From CAZMGG01 sp964565715 (lineage in GTDB: Bacteria > Planctomycetota > UBA1135 > UBA2386), in the NCBI GenBank assembly GCA_964565715.1, contig CAZMGG010000025.1, positions 1-54,075 of the forward strand: a stretch of DNA of 54,075 bases. Reading direction: 5' to 3'. This document shows, piece by piece, positions 16,643-26,116 of the stretch. The notes under the pieces were generated by a model. That model saw only the letters and a list, made by a program, of their open reading frames with translations, was not told the DNA's origin and ran no database searches. Position numbers and translations under genes: made by a program. Position 1 is the stretch's first letter. Each line of letters starts with the position of its first letter.

Positions 16643-19325
16643 AGTTGCCGATGGTCAGCGTCAGCGCGTTGCTGGTGGCGTGGCCCCAGACGTTGGCGCG
16701 GCCATCGGTGCTGAACGCCTGCAGGTAGAACCGGATGCCGAGCAGCGCGGTGTTGGCCGCGATCGGCAGGCTGGTGCTGTAGGTGCCCGAGCCGTTGGCG
16801 ACGCCGTCCCGGACGATGTTGGCGCTGACCCGCAGGAAGCAGCCCGGCGCGCCGAACACGGTCAGGTCGAACGGCAGCAGGTTGCCGTACCACGACAGGC
16901 TGCTGTTGCCCTGCACCAGGTAGAGCAGGCTGTTGGCCGGGAACTGGCTGGCGGTGATGGTGACCGATTCGCCGATGCTCGGCGGCGTCGCGGTGAGCAC
17001 CGGGGTGGCGCTGAAGCCCGGGCAGCCTGGGCCGAGGGTCACCACCGACGGCTCGGTGATCGCCGTGGTCCACATGCCGCGGCCGTGGGTGCCGACCAGC
17101 AGGGTCTCGGAGCCGTGCAGGAACGAGATCGAGTTGGCGCTGACGTCGGCGGGGCCGTCGTTGCTGGTGGACCAGGTCACACAGTTGTCCGAGGTGCCGT
17201 ACACGCCGACCTCGGTGGCCACGTAGAACCGTCCGGCCAGCGACGGGTGCTGGGCGATGTCGTAGATCGGCGCGCTGGGCAGGCCGGTGACGCCCGTGCC
17301 GGTGACGTCGGTCCAGGTGGTGCCGTTGTTGGTGGTGCGCCACAGGTTGGTGCCGCTGAAGCCGCCCAGGGCCACGTAGACCGTGCTGGTCGACGTTCGG
17401 TCGATCAGGATGGCGGTGATGGCGCGGCCCGGCAGCGGGTTGGGCGAGCTGTTGTTGTCGATCGTGGTCCAGGTCGGCGTGGCGGCGGCGGCGTTGGCGG
17501 TGCGGTAGACCTGGCCGTTGCCGTGACCGATCCAGACGATGTTGTGGCTGGTGGGCGCGATCGCCACCGCGCTGATCGCCGAGCCGATGCTGCCCTTGAT
17601 GCTGGTCCAGGTCGGCGTGGCGGCCTTGGCGTTGCTGCACCGCCAGAGGCTGCAGCCGCCGGCGTACAGGTAGTTGACGTTGCTCATCGACAGCGCGAAG
17701 GGGGCGATGAACTGGGTGCAGCCGCCGGCATCGCCGAGGCCGGTCGTGATCGCGGTGGCTGACACGCCGCCGTTGGTGCTGCGGTGCATGCCCAGGTTCT
17801 GGGTCTCGCCGTAGATGTAGTTGGGGTCGGTGGGATCGATGGCGGCGTAGCCGCCGTCGGCGCCGTAGGTGATGGTGGCGTTCTGGCTGCCGAAGTCGAT
17901 GGTGTGGGTGCCGTTGTCCTGGGTGCCGCCGACGATGCGGCCGCTGCCGTGGCCGGCGACGCCGTAGTACTGCACCGTGCGGTAGTTGAACTCGCGGCGG
18001 ACCCAGCCGCTGGTGGTGCTGGCCGTCAGGATGTCGGTGGTGCGGTAGATGCCGCCGTCGGCGCCGACGAAGACGGTCTTGTTGCTGCTGCCGTCGTAGC
18101 CCGGCTGGTGGCCGATGAAGTGCACGTCCGGGTGCACCTGGTCGGTGTCGATGTAGCCGTCGCTGATCTTGGTGAAGGTCTGGCCGCCGTTGCTGCTGCG
18201 GAAGACATCGACGGCGCCGATGCAAACCACGTTGGAGTTGGTGGGATCGACCCAGATGGAGTTGCAGTACCACCAGAAGTTGCTGCTGATCGGCGTGGTG
18301 GTGCGCTGGCTGAAGGAGGCGCCGCCGTTGGTGCTGCGCCAGCACTGGCCGCCCGCGACGGTGGCGTAGACCCAGCCGGCGTTGGCGGCTGCATAGGCGA
18401 GCTCGATGCGGGTACCGGTGGAGTAGCCGCCGCCCGACGTGGTCCAGGTCTGGCCGCCGTTGGTGGAGTAGGCGATGTTGTGGCCGCCGCTGGTGAAGTG
18501 GCAGACCGCGTTGTTGGCGTTGTTGGGGTCGATCAGCACCTGCAGACTGTTGCCGGAGCGGACCAGCGTCCAGCTGGTGCCGCCATCGGTGCTGCGGCGG
18601 ACGCCGCCGTCGGTGGCCGCCAGGATCACCTGCGAGTTGGCCTGCGAAACCGCGATCCGGTTGACGGCGAACCAGTTCGACGTCGAGGCGAGCTGGGTCC
18701 AGGTGGTGCCGCCGTCGGTGCTGCGCCAGATGCCCTCGCCGGCGATGGCGTCGACGTTGTTGAAGCCCTCGCCGGTGCCGGCGTAGATCGTGTTGGAGTT
18801 GTTGGGGTCGAAGGCGAGGCTGCAGACCGCCAGGTTGCCCATCCAGTCGTCCAGCGGCGCCCAGGACGCGCCGCCGTTGGTGGACCGCCAGATGCCGCCG
18901 CCGACCGAGCCGGCGAACATCCGGTTCACGTTGCTCGGATCGATGATGATGGCGCGGGTGCGGCCGCCGATGTTGTTGGGGCCGCGCTCGACCCAGGACA
19001 GCGGGCCGATGCCGCCGTTGTCGATGGCCTGGAAGTGGGCGACGTTGGCTGCCCGCTCGGCCATCGCCGCGCGCCGGGCGAACGGATCGACGTTGCCGTT
19101 CTCGTCGGCCATCCGCTGCCGGCGCCACTCGGCGGCCTCGCGGGGGCCGCTGGTGCCCGGGCGCTGCGGCGCCGGGTACATGGCCTTGTATTCGGCGCGG
19201 GAGATCGGCCGGGATGCGGCGGCGTCGACGACGGCGGCCGAACGGGTGGCCGGCGCGTCGGGCGCGCCGGGGGAACTGCAGGCGACCGCCAGGAAGGGCA
19301 GCAGGAAGCAGGAGCGGAACTGCAT
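16641..19325 (-). CDS. exported Asp-box (BNR/VPS10-like) beta-propeller protein
   Basis: 894 residues. The start at 19325 has a GGAG Shine-Dalgarno and opens a lipoprotein-like signal (FLAVACSSPG; Cys16 is a possible lipidation site, the lipobox being imperfect). Residues ~110-740 contain at least seven Asp-box repeats of the form S-[TS]-[ND]-G-G-x-[ST]-[WF], such as STNGGASW, STDGGTTW, STDGGTSW and STNGGQTW, regularly spaced as in sortilin/VPS10-type propellers. These usually bind sugars or peptides or carry glycosidase activity, but no catalytic triad could be identified. The C-terminal ~120 residues are the beta-rich domain also found in four other secreted proteins here, ending LGIRFYLQAF ... 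SNALTLTIGN. Likely located on the cell surface or in the periplasm. Function unknown. Confidence 0.85.
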   Translation of the reverse strand: MQFRSCFLLPFLAVACSSPGAPDAPATRSAAVVDAAASRPISRAEYKAMYPAPQRPGTSGPREAAEWRRQRMADENGNVDPFARRAAMAERAANVAHFQAIDNGGIGPLSWVERGPNNIGGRTRAIIIDPSNVNRMFAGSVGGGIWRSTNGGASWAPLDDWMGNLAVCSLAFDPNNSNTIYAGTGEGFNNVDAIAGEGIWRSTDGGTTWTQLASTSNWFAVNRIAVSQANSQVILAATDGGVRRSTDGGTSWTLVRSGNSLQVLIDPNNANNAVCHFTSGGHNIAYSTNGGQTWTTSGGGYSTGTRIELAYAAANAGWVYATVAGGQCWRSTNGGASFSQRTTTPISSNFWWYCNSIWVDPTNSNVVCIGAVDVFRSSNGGQTFTKISDGYIDTDQVHPDVHFIGHQPGYDGSSNKTVFVGADGGIYRTTDILTASTTSGWVRREFNYRTVQYYGVAGHGSGRIVGGTQDNGTHTIDFGSQNATITYGADGGYAAIDPTDPNYIYGETQNLGMHRSTNGGVSATAITTGLGDAGGCTQFIAPFALSMSNVNYLYAGGCSLWRCSNAKAATPTWTSIKGSIGSAISAVAIAPTSHNIVWIGHGNGQVYRTANAAAATPTWTTIDNNSSPNPLPGRAITAILIDRTSTSTVYVALGGFSGTNLWRTTNNGTTWTDVTGTGVTGLPSAPIYDIAQHPSLAGRFYVATEVGVYGTSDNCVTWSTSNDGPADVSANSISFLHGSETLLVGTHGRGMWTTAITEPSVVTLGPGCPGFSATPVLTATPPSIGESVTITASQFPANSLLYLVQGNSSLSWYGNLLPFDLTVFGAPGCFLRVSANIVRDGVANGSGTYSTSLPIAANTALLGIRFYLQAFSTDGRANVWGHATSNALTLTIGN

Positions 19326-19387
19326 GGGGATTCTCCGGAAAGCGATGCGGGGAGCGAGGTTCTCGATGGGTGGACCGGCGGCGACCC

Positions 19388-21664
19388 TCACAGGCCGAGC
19401 GTCAGCCGCACCCGTTGGCTGAACGACAACCCGGACAGCAGGAAGCACGGGTTGGCGCTGGTGTTGACCAGGGCCCATTGCGCCTGCACCTGCATGCCGA
19501 GGAACTGGTAGGCGGCGCAGGGGATGCGCCAGTTGTAGGCGGCGTTGCCGCCGCTCGGCAGCACGAACACCGAGGCCACCGGGTTGGTGTAGAGGCACGC
19601 GCCGCAGGCCTGCTCGCCGCCGGGGAAGCCGAGCAGCACGAACGGCACTGCGCTCGGCTGGGCGCCCGACAGGGTCACCAGGAAGTCGGTGTTGCCGATG
19701 GCGAACGGACCGCCGGCGGTGCCGATGGTGCCGCCGGCACCGCAGGCCGAGCCGGTCAGCGTGATCGCGCCGCCGCTGCCGAGCGCCTGCAGCCGCTGGG
19801 CAATGAGGCTGCTGGTGAACGGCGGGCTGTCGTCGGACTCGGTGAAGGTCAGCAGGCCCAGGTCCGAGTCGGTGCCGGCGTACTGGCTGCACACCGCCGG
19901 CATCCACTCGACGTTGCGCAGTGCGGTGCCGTTGACGCCGGTGAGGGTCACCAGGGTGCCGCAAAGCTGGCAGTTGGCGCCGAGCTCGATGCCGCGGATG
20001 TCGTAGTTGAACGAGCCGGGCAGGAGCTGGTCGGCATAGAACACCATGTAGCGGTAGCGGCAGAACGCCACCGCCGGCGAGCGCTGGTCGGTCTGCGTCC
20101 GGGTGTCGAGCGGGGTGAACGTCGTGCTGGGCGACAGCACGCCGCCGCTCCACCGCAGGCCCCGGCACCAGACGTTGCGTTCGAAGCTGCCGCCGCCCTC
20201 CTGGTAGTCGTAGACCACCACGAAGTCGGTGCCGTCGCCGTCGATGTCCGGGGTGCCCGGCAGGCCGAACAGGGTGCTGCCGTTGGTGACGTTGGCCTGG
20301 GCGCCCTGCAGGACGCCGTCGCGGTTCATCGCCTGGGCCTGCACCCGCTGGCTGGAGCCGCTGGTCTCCTTCCAGGCGACCACGTAGACCGCGGTGAGAC
20401 CGCGCGGGCTCTTGCTGATGGCCGGCAGCTCGGCGGTGGCGTCGGCGGTGACGGTGGTGGTGTTGAGCAGGGCCGGCACGCCGCCCTGGCTGGCCACGGT
20501 CACGTTGGCGATGCGGATGCCGGCGCCGACCACGGTGTAGGCGATCAGCGCCTCGTCGTCGAAGCCGGGGTCGCCGGCGGCGTCCGGATCGATCTCGTCG
20601 CCGGTGCCGCCGGCGATGGTGACGGTGGCCGAGGTGCTGCCATTGGCGGCGTTCACCGAGCAGCAGTTGAGGTCGAAGGGCTCCCAGGTCGACGCCGCCT
20701 GCTGCCAGGCGACGACGAAGGTGTCGCGCAGGCCCAGGTTGGCCACGGTCGGATTGCCCACGTTCGCACCGCTGGCGATGGCCAGGAACCCGCCGACCAG
20801 GGTTCCGGCGCCGCTGATGCGCTGGGCGCGGATGGCAACGCTGGTCGCCGAGAAGGCCCGGCGGTAGACCACCAGGTAGACGTCGTTGGTGGCGTCGTAG
20901 GCGGCGTCCGAGGCGTTGTCGTTCCAGCCGCCGGTCTCGGCGAGGAACTGGGTGCCGATCAGCGGATCCAGCACCAGCGGATGGCTGGCGCGGTCGACGA
21001 AGGCCGCGGGCAGGCGCAGTTCCAGCACCGCGCCGTCGAGGCGCAGCTCGCCGGCCGCCTGCTGGCCGCGGGCGTCGATGCCGGTGACGCCGCCGATCCG
21101 CACGCCGCCGACCTTCGGCAGCGTGAAGGCGAGGCCGTCGGTGGCCCCGGTCGCCGGCAGCGGCAGCGACGTGTCGAGCTGGTAGCGCACCACCAGATCG
21201 CCGGCGGTGCCGAGCGGCCGCGCGAAGTGCCAGCTCAGCGCCAGGCCCTGCGGCGTCACCGCGTAGCGCTCGCTCAGGTCGCCGCGGTGCGGGTAGGCGA
21301 CGGTGCGGTCGGCCAGGGCTACCGGTGCCGGCAGGGCGCCATCGAACGTGACGACCGTCTCCTGGCCGCGCCGGATCGACTGCGGCCGCAGGCGCAGATG
21401 CTGCGTGGTGGGGGCAGTGCTGCCCAGGGCCGGCACGAAGGCCGTGCCTTCGGCGCCGAACGTCGCCTGGTAGTCCCAGCCGCCGGCGGTGCCGGTGCCG
21501 TGGCCGATCGTCAGCGTCGTGGCGTCGCGCAGCGCGGCGAAGTCCTCGGGGCCGGCGGGACGCTCGATGCGCTGTTCGGCGGGAAGCGGGGTGGGAGTCT
21601 GGGCCGGCACGAGGCCGGCGGTGGCCAGCAGGGCCAGCAGGAGGGAGGTCTTGGGCAAGGACAT
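19388..21664 (-). CDS. secreted repeat protein, paralogue of the next gene upstream
   Basis: 758 residues with a signal peptide ending GLVPAQ and an AGAGGT Shine-Dalgarno before the ATG at 21664. The N-terminal ~230 residues are a beta-rich domain containing GGVRIGGVTGIDARG and ending in a sharp block HPLVLDPLIG. A repetitive beta-strand region follows (AYDATNDVYLVVYRR, DTFVVAWQQ, DFVVVYDYQEG), resembling a propeller whose blades carry a V-V-[AV]-[WY] core. The last ~110 residues are the shared C-terminal domain (FVLLGFPGGEQACGAC ... GMQVQAQWALV). Nearly every landmark is repeated at the same place in the adjacent gene at 21696-23963, so the pair is a tandem duplication. Several cysteines cluster in pairs, consistent with oxidised extracellular protein. 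No enzymatic motif seen; function unknown. Confidence 0.8.
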   Translation of the reverse strand: MSLPKTSLLLALLATAGLVPAQTPTPLPAEQRIERPAGPEDFAALRDATTLTIGHGTGTAGGWDYQATFGAEGTAFVPALGSTAPTTQHLRLRPQSIRRGQETVVTFDGALPAPVALADRTVAYPHRGDLSERYAVTPQGLALSWHFARPLGTAGDLVVRYQLDTSLPLPATGATDGLAFTLPKVGGVRIGGVTGIDARGQQAAGELRLDGAVLELRLPAAFVDRASHPLVLDPLIGTQFLAETGGWNDNASDAAYDATNDVYLVVYRRAFSATSVAIRAQRISGAGTLVGGFLAIASGANVGNPTVANLGLRDTFVVAWQQAASTWEPFDLNCCSVNAANGSTSATVTIAGGTGDEIDPDAAGDPGFDDEALIAYTVVGAGIRIANVTVASQGGVPALLNTTTVTADATAELPAISKSPRGLTAVYVVAWKETSGSSQRVQAQAMNRDGVLQGAQANVTNGSTLFGLPGTPDIDGDGTDFVVVYDYQEGGGSFERNVWCRGLRWSGGVLSPSTTFTPLDTRTQTDQRSPAVAFCRYRYMVFYADQLLPGSFNYDIRGIELGANCQLCGTLVTLTGVNGTALRNVEWMPAVCSQYAGTDSDLGLLTFTESDDSPPFTSSLIAQRLQALGSGGAITLTGSACGAGGTIGTAGGPFAIGNTDFLVTLSGAQPSAVPFVLLGFPGGEQACGACLYTNPVASVFVLPSGGNAAYNWRIPCAAYQFLGMQVQAQWALVNTSANPCFLLSGLSFSQRVRLTLGL

Positions 21665-21695
21665 GGTGTACCTCTGGTCTGGTGCCTGTGGGTGG

Positions 21696-23963
21696 CTACT
21701 GGATGGAGAGCGAGATGGCCGGCGACAGATGCGCCTGGAACAGGTAGCACGACGGCGTCACCGGCTCGGTGACGATCCACTGCGCGTAGAACCGCAGCCC
21801 GGTGATGGCCGGGACGTTCGGCAGGGCCGCCGTCCAGGCCGCCTGGCCGGTGCCGCTGGTGGTCACCGCCTGCACGAAACCGGTGAAGGGGTCGGGGATC
21901 AGCCGGCAGCTGCCGCACGGCAGGCCCAGCTGGTCACGGCTCACCACCAGCCAGGCGGGCTGGCTCGGGTTGCCGCCGGCCAGCCGCACGGTGAACGAGG
22001 CGTTGCCGAGGATCGCGCAGGTCGTGTAGGCCGAACCGTCGGGGCTGCCGCAGCCGCCGCCCAGATCGCTGACCAGGCCGTCGCGGCTCTGCCAGCGCTG
22101 GGCCTGGATGTCGCTGGTGCTGGCGGTGTTGTTGTGGGTCTCGACGATCAACAGGGCATCGACGTCGTTGCCGCCGCCGGACGCCTGGCTGCAGCCCTTC
22201 CACCAGTAGTCCCAGTTCTGGCTGGCGTTGAGCCAGTACTGCCCACCGGACTCGCAGGCGAGGCAGGTGAACGGGTCCAGGCTCTTGAAGTAGGAGTTGT
22301 AGTTGGGGCTGTCGAGGTCGGTCCAGCCGACCAGCACCGAGCCGCCGGTCCAGACCACCGACGCGGTGTACTCGTTGTCGTTGGCGTCGGCCGTCACCGG
22401 CACGATGCCCGACACCAGGGTCCCCTGGATCGTGCCGCCGTTGCCCGGCGCCCAGCTCACCGCCCGGCAGGAGATGTCCCAGGTGCCCGGGAAGGCCTGA
22501 TCCTCGGTCTGCCAGGCGACCACCCAGTGGGTGCCGTCGCCATCGACGTCCGGCGACCGCTGGTCGGTCAGCGCGCTGTCCAGGCTGCGCAGCGCATCGA
22601 GGATCGTCAGCTCGCGGCTGACGATGGCGCAGGCTGGATCCGAGTCGGTCGCGCTGTAGCGCCGCTGCCAGGCGATCATGTGGTTGCCGGTGCTTCCGCC
22701 GCCCTTGGAGATCCGCGGCAGGCTCGGCGTGACCGACGCCGACTCGTAGATCGTGGTCGTGTCCCAGGCGTAGATCGTGCCATCGGTGTTGACGCCGATC
22801 TGGCAGGCCTCGATCCGGTTCTGGGTCACGTTCCACCACACGCAGATGGCGTCGTCGTCGGCCGTCGTGCTCTCGCCGCCGATGTCGGGTTGCTGCTGGT
22901 TGTCGGTGCCGCTGGCCACCGTGATCTGCGGGCCGATCGCGCCGTCGGCGGCATTCACCGACTGCGCCATGATGTCGTTGCCGCGGGTGTAGGCGACGAC
23001 GAACCGGTCGCGCTGGTTGATGTTGGCGACCACCACGTCGCCGTCGTTGGCGACGCTGTTGTCGATGAAGATGCGGCCGCCGACCAGGGTGCCGTCGGAA
23101 CGGACCCGCTGGCCGTGCACGTCGTGGTCGCTGGCCGAGAAGATCCGCTCGAACACCACCAGGTAGAGGTCGTTGGTGACGTCGTAGGCGACGTCCGGGT
23201 CGGTGTCGTTCACGTCGCTGGTGAAGGCGTTGAACACCGAGCCGATCAGCGGATCCAGCACCAGCGGCAGCGCCGCCTGGGCGACGAACGCGGCGGGCAG
23301 CGACAGCTCCAGCACGCCGTCGCGGAACGCGACCTTGCCGTCCTGCCGGCGGCCGTCGGCGTCGATGCCGGTGACGCCGCCGATCGTGCAGCCGCCGACG
23401 CCCGGCAGCTCCAGGCGCAGGCCCTCGCCGGCGGGCGTCACCGCCAGCTCGGTCTGCAGCGCGAGCCGCACGGTGAGATCGCCGTCGCCGCCGGGCAGCG
23501 CCTGGAACACGAAGCTCTGCTCGATGCCCTGCCCGGTCACCTCGTAGCGCTCGACCACGGCGCCGCGCCGGTAGTCCACCCGCAGTCCCTGGTGTTGCCG
23601 GTCCGGCGCCGCCGGCTCGACGAATGCCCTGCCGCGGCCGATCGCCGTGGTCGTGAGCCGCAGCGGCAGGTTGCGCTCCGCCTTGCGCCCGAGCGCCGGC
23701 GTGAACTCGACGCCGTCGGCGAGGAAGCGGGCCTTGAAGCGATCGCCGAGGCCCCACAGCTCGCCGTCACGCTCGAGCAGCGCGCGGCACTCGGCGTTGC
23801 CGAACGCGGCGCTGCGCGGTCCGGTCAGCACGCTGCTGCGCGCCTCCGGCGGCGCGGCGCCGGTGCCGGCGGTGGCCTGGGCGGCGGGATCCTGGGCGGG
23901 GACGGCGGCGAGCGCGAACGCTCCTCCAGCCGCGAACGAGACGAGTCGGGAGAAGCGTTGCAT
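21696..23963 (-). CDS. secreted repeat protein, paralogue of the downstream gene
   Basis: 755 residues from the ATG at 23963; a GTG three codons upstream is also possible. The signal peptide ends at AAVPAQ. It shares with its neighbour the N-terminal domain landmarks (GGCTIGGVTGIDADG, LPLVLDPLIG), the block AYDVTNDLYLVVFERIFSAS at the start of the repeat region, the V-V-A-W/Y blade pattern, and the C-terminal domain (LVVSRDQLGLPCGSC ... GLRFYAQWIV). The two are clearly diverged in the blades. Only 31 bp separates the pair, so co-transcription is likely. The region 22160-22260 encodes an unusual Cys/Trp-rich stretch (ACESGGQYWLNASQNWDYWW). Predicted extracellular or outer-surface protein of unknown role. 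Confidence 0.8.
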   Translation of the reverse strand: MQRFSRLVSFAAGGAFALAAVPAQDPAAQATAGTGAAPPEARSSVLTGPRSAAFGNAECRALLERDGELWGLGDRFKARFLADGVEFTPALGRKAERNLPLRLTTTAIGRGRAFVEPAAPDRQHQGLRVDYRRGAVVERYEVTGQGIEQSFVFQALPGGDGDLTVRLALQTELAVTPAGEGLRLELPGVGGCTIGGVTGIDADGRRQDGKVAFRDGVLELSLPAAFVAQAALPLVLDPLIGSVFNAFTSDVNDTDPDVAYDVTNDLYLVVFERIFSASDHDVHGQRVRSDGTLVGGRIFIDNSVANDGDVVVANINQRDRFVVAYTRGNDIMAQSVNAADGAIGPQITVASGTDNQQQPDIGGESTTADDDAICVWWNVTQNRIEACQIGVNTDGTIYAWDTTTIYESASVTPSLPRISKGGGSTGNHMIAWQRRYSATDSDPACAIVSRELTILDALRSLDSALTDQRSPDVDGDGTHWVVAWQTEDQAFPGTWDISCRAVSWAPGNGGTIQGTLVSGIVPVTADANDNEYTASVVWTGGSVLVGWTDLDSPNYNSYFKSLDPFTCLACESGGQYWLNASQNWDYWWKGCSQASGGGNDVDALLIVETHNNTASTSDIQAQRWQSRDGLVSDLGGGCGSPDGSAYTTCAILGNASFTVRLAGGNPSQPAWLVVSRDQLGLPCGSCRLIPDPFTGFVQAVTTSGTGQAAWTAALPNVPAITGLRFYAQWIVTEPVTPSCYLFQAHLSPAISLSIQ

Positions 23964-24124
23964 GGGTCGCACCGTGCAGGACGAGAGGGCGATCGACGAC
24001 GAAGACGATGCCCGATGGCCGCCATGCTCGCGCTCGCAACGCCGTTTTCAAGCGGTCCCATCGCATTGCAGTGGCACTGCCGATGCGCTGCAGGGCAACG
24101 CGTGACGACGCCGGGCGAGGCGCC

Positions 24125-24130
24125 GATACT
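24125..24130 (+). promoter_or_regulatory. -10-like hexamer GATACT with GTGACG upstream
   Basis: GTGACG at 24102-24107 and GATACT at 24125-24130 are 17 nt apart, and the -10 ends 9 nt before the ATG at 24140. Leaderless-type arrangement without Shine-Dalgarno. Confidence 0.4.
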
Positions 24131-24139
24131 GCAGCGGTG

Positions 24140-24832
24140 ATGCAGTGGCACATCGGCACGTCCGGCTTCTCCTACGCCGAGTGGAAGGGCGCGTTCTATC
24201 CGGCGGCGATCAAGAACGACGCGATGCTGGCCTTCTACGCCACGCGCCTCGGCGCGGTCGAACTCAACAACACGTTCTATCGCATGCCGCGTGCCGAGGT
24301 CGTGGCGAAGTGGGCGGCACAGGTGCCCGACGCCTTCCGTTTCGCCGTGAAGGCGCCGCAGCGGCTCACCTGGACCCACAAGCTGCGCGACTGCGCCGAG
24401 CCGCTGGGCTGGCTGTTCGCGGCGATCGAACCGCTCGGCCCCAGGCTCGGCTGCGTCTTCTACCAGGTGCCCAAGTTCGTGCGGAAGGACCTCGAGGTGC
24501 TGACGACGTTCCTCGCCCTGCAGCGGCCCGGCGTGCCGGTGGCGTTCGAGTTCGCGCATCCGAGCTGGCTCGACGACGACGCCATCGCCGTGCTGCGGCA
24601 GCACGACGCGGCGGTGGTGCTGAGCGACAAGGACGGCGCCGACACGCCGGCGCTGATCGACACCGGCACCTGGGGCTACCTGCGGCTGCGCCGCGCGGAG
24701 TACGGCGACGACGACCTGCGCGGCTGGCGCCAGCGCATCGGCGAGCGCGGCTGGCAGCGCTGCTTCCTGTTCTTCAAGCACGAGGACAGCTGCGCCGGCC
24801 CTGCCCTGGCCGAGCGCTTCGCCGCCCTCTGA
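24140..24832 (+). CDS. DUF72 family protein (YecE-like TIM-barrel)
   Basis: 230 residues. The N terminus MQWHIGTSGFSYAEWKG is the hallmark of the DUF72 family, and this fixes the start at 24140. Other family blocks are LGAVELNNTFYRMP, FRFAVKAPQRLTW, VPVAFEFAHPSWL and the C-terminal YLRLRR with CFLFFKHED. The fold is a TIM barrel related to AP-endonuclease/xylose-isomerase-like proteins. Biochemical function is not established; a nucleic-acid link has often been suggested for the family. No signal peptide, so cytoplasmic. It lies alone, convergent with the lipoprotein gene and divergent from the tandem secreted proteins. Confidence 0.9.
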   Translation: MQWHIGTSGFSYAEWKGAFYPAAIKNDAMLAFYATRLGAVELNNTFYRMPRAEVVAKWAAQVPDAFRFAVKAPQRLTWTHKLRDCAEPLGWLFAAIEPLGPRLGCVFYQVPKFVRKDLEVLTTFLALQRPGVPVAFEFAHPSWLDDDAIAVLRQHDAAVVLSDKDGADTPALIDTGTWGYLRLRRAEYGDDDLRGWRQRIGERGWQRCFLFFKHEDSCAGPALAERFAAL

Positions 24833-24840
24833 CCGCAGCC

Positions 24841-24856
24841 CCGGGATCCGTCCCGG
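24841..24856. terminator. short GC hairpin between convergent genes
   Basis: CCGGGA-TCCG-TCCCGG, a perfect 6-bp stem with a 4-nt loop, sits between the stop codons of the DUF72 gene and the lipoprotein gene. No T-tract, so possibly bidirectional but weak evidence. Confidence 0.35.
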
Positions 24857-24857
24857 C

Positions 24858-25859
24858 TCACTGCCGCAGCGTCAGCACCCAGCGTTCCCAATCCGGCTGG
24901 AAGGCGTCCAGGTCGGTGACGCCGAGCGCCGCGCGCAGGTGGGTGGCGCCGGTGGGATCGTCGCCGACGCCCTGCCGGAAGGCGCGGTAGAAGTCCCGCA
25001 GCCGGTCCTGCTCCTGCAGCCAGTAGAGCAGGTAGCGCGCCATGGCGTAGTGCAGCCCCGAGCCCGGCCCGTAGAACTCGTCGGTGCCGGTGGCGACCAG
25101 CGCCGACAGCCGGACCATCCGCTGCTCGCGGATCGCCTCCTGCAGCCCCTGCAGGCGCCAGTTGGTGAGGCCGCGGATGTGGCCTTCCACCTCGTGGCAC
25201 TGCTCGAACAGCGAGCCCAGACCCTCGTTGAGCCACGCCGGACAGCGCGGGAAGTCGGCCTCGACGTAGGGATGCACGATCTCGTGCACCAGCGTGCCGC
25301 CGCCGGTCTGGATGTTCATGATCAGCGCGCCGTGCCGGGACGAGTAGTAGCCGTACGGCGTCGAGGGGATGTCGCCGAAGATCTGCCGGGCGTGCCTGCG
25401 GTAGCTGTCGGCTCCGTCGAACAGCCAGATGGCCAGCACCTGCCGCGGCCGTCGGGCGAAGAAGTCCTGCTCCAGCAGCCGGACCGCCCAGCGCACGGTG
25501 TGCGCGGCGCTGCGTTCGACCGCGGCGCGGCCGCCGTCGCCGAGCACCACGAACGGCGGCTCGATCACCGCGTGGAAGCGCGAGCCCTCGCCGAGCACGT
25601 CGGGCAGCCGCGCCCGCAGCGCTGCGAGGCAGGCGGCCGGGTCGTCGGCGGCCGCGCTGCCTTGCGGGTCGGCGGCAGGGGCAGGCACCGCGGGGGTGGC
25701 GGCAGCCGCGCTGGCGTTCGCCGCTGGTTCCTGGCCGCTGTCGGGCGCGCTCGCCACGGGCGGTCCGCCGCTCGGCGGCGCTGGCTCGGGCCGGCAGCCT
25801 GGCAGCGCCAGGATCAGGGCGGCGACGAGGAACGCGGGCGGAACGGGAATGGCGACCAT
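24858..25859 (-). CDS. HEXXH zinc-metallopeptidase-like lipoprotein (peptidase MA/DUF1570-like)
   Basis: 333 residues. The ATG at 25859 opens a type II signal peptide with the lipobox LPGC (Cys22), so the protein should be membrane-anchored. A low-complexity Ala/Pro linker follows to about residue 80. The catalytic part holds HEIVH (zinc-binding HEXXH) and, 20 residues on, PAWLNEGLGSLFE, where the Glu of NEG is the expected third zinc ligand of gluzincins. This combination is typical of peptidase-MA-like and DUF1570 proteins. Substrate unknown. It is divergent from the Ku operon, separated by 257 bp. The upstream frame stays open for another 35 codons, but the lipoprotein signal supports the chosen start. 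Confidence 0.82.
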   Translation of the reverse strand: MVAIPVPPAFLVAALILALPGCRPEPAPPSGGPPVASAPDSGQEPAANASAAAATPAVPAPAADPQGSAAADDPAACLAALRARLPDVLGEGSRFHAVIEPPFVVLGDGGRAAVERSAAHTVRWAVRLLEQDFFARRPRQVLAIWLFDGADSYRRHARQIFGDIPSTPYGYYSSRHGALIMNIQTGGGTLVHEIVHPYVEADFPRCPAWLNEGLGSLFEQCHEVEGHIRGLTNWRLQGLQEAIREQRMVRLSALVATGTDEFYGPGSGLHYAMARYLLYWLQEQDRLRDFYRAFRQGVGDDPTGATHLRAALGVTDLDAFQPDWERWVLTLRQ

Positions 25860-26088
25860 GCGGCGGCGGGGCAACGGCCAGGGGCCGCGGATTCTCCCGC
25901 CGGTGCCGCCGTCCGACCAGCGTGGCCCCAGGGCTCGCGGCAGCGCCGAGCCGCGGCACAGCATCTTGGTGCAGGACCCCGCGCATGCACCCGCACTGCC
26001 GATGCGATCGTGGCCACCACCGCGCAGTCGGCACCGCCGTCGTGCCGAAGAGAGCTTCGCGGCGCGGGCGCCGGGCAGCCGCCCGTGC

Positions 26089-26094
26089 TATCCT
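26089..26094 (+). promoter_or_regulatory. -10-like hexamer TATCCT of the Ku operon
   Basis: TATCCT lies 22 nt before the Ku ATG, leaving a short leader that includes an AGGA Shine-Dalgarno. The same TATCCT hexamer drives the DUF1579 gene. No good -35 is seen. Confidence 0.35.
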
Positions 26095-26116
26095 CACGCC
26101 CCGCCAGGATGCGACC

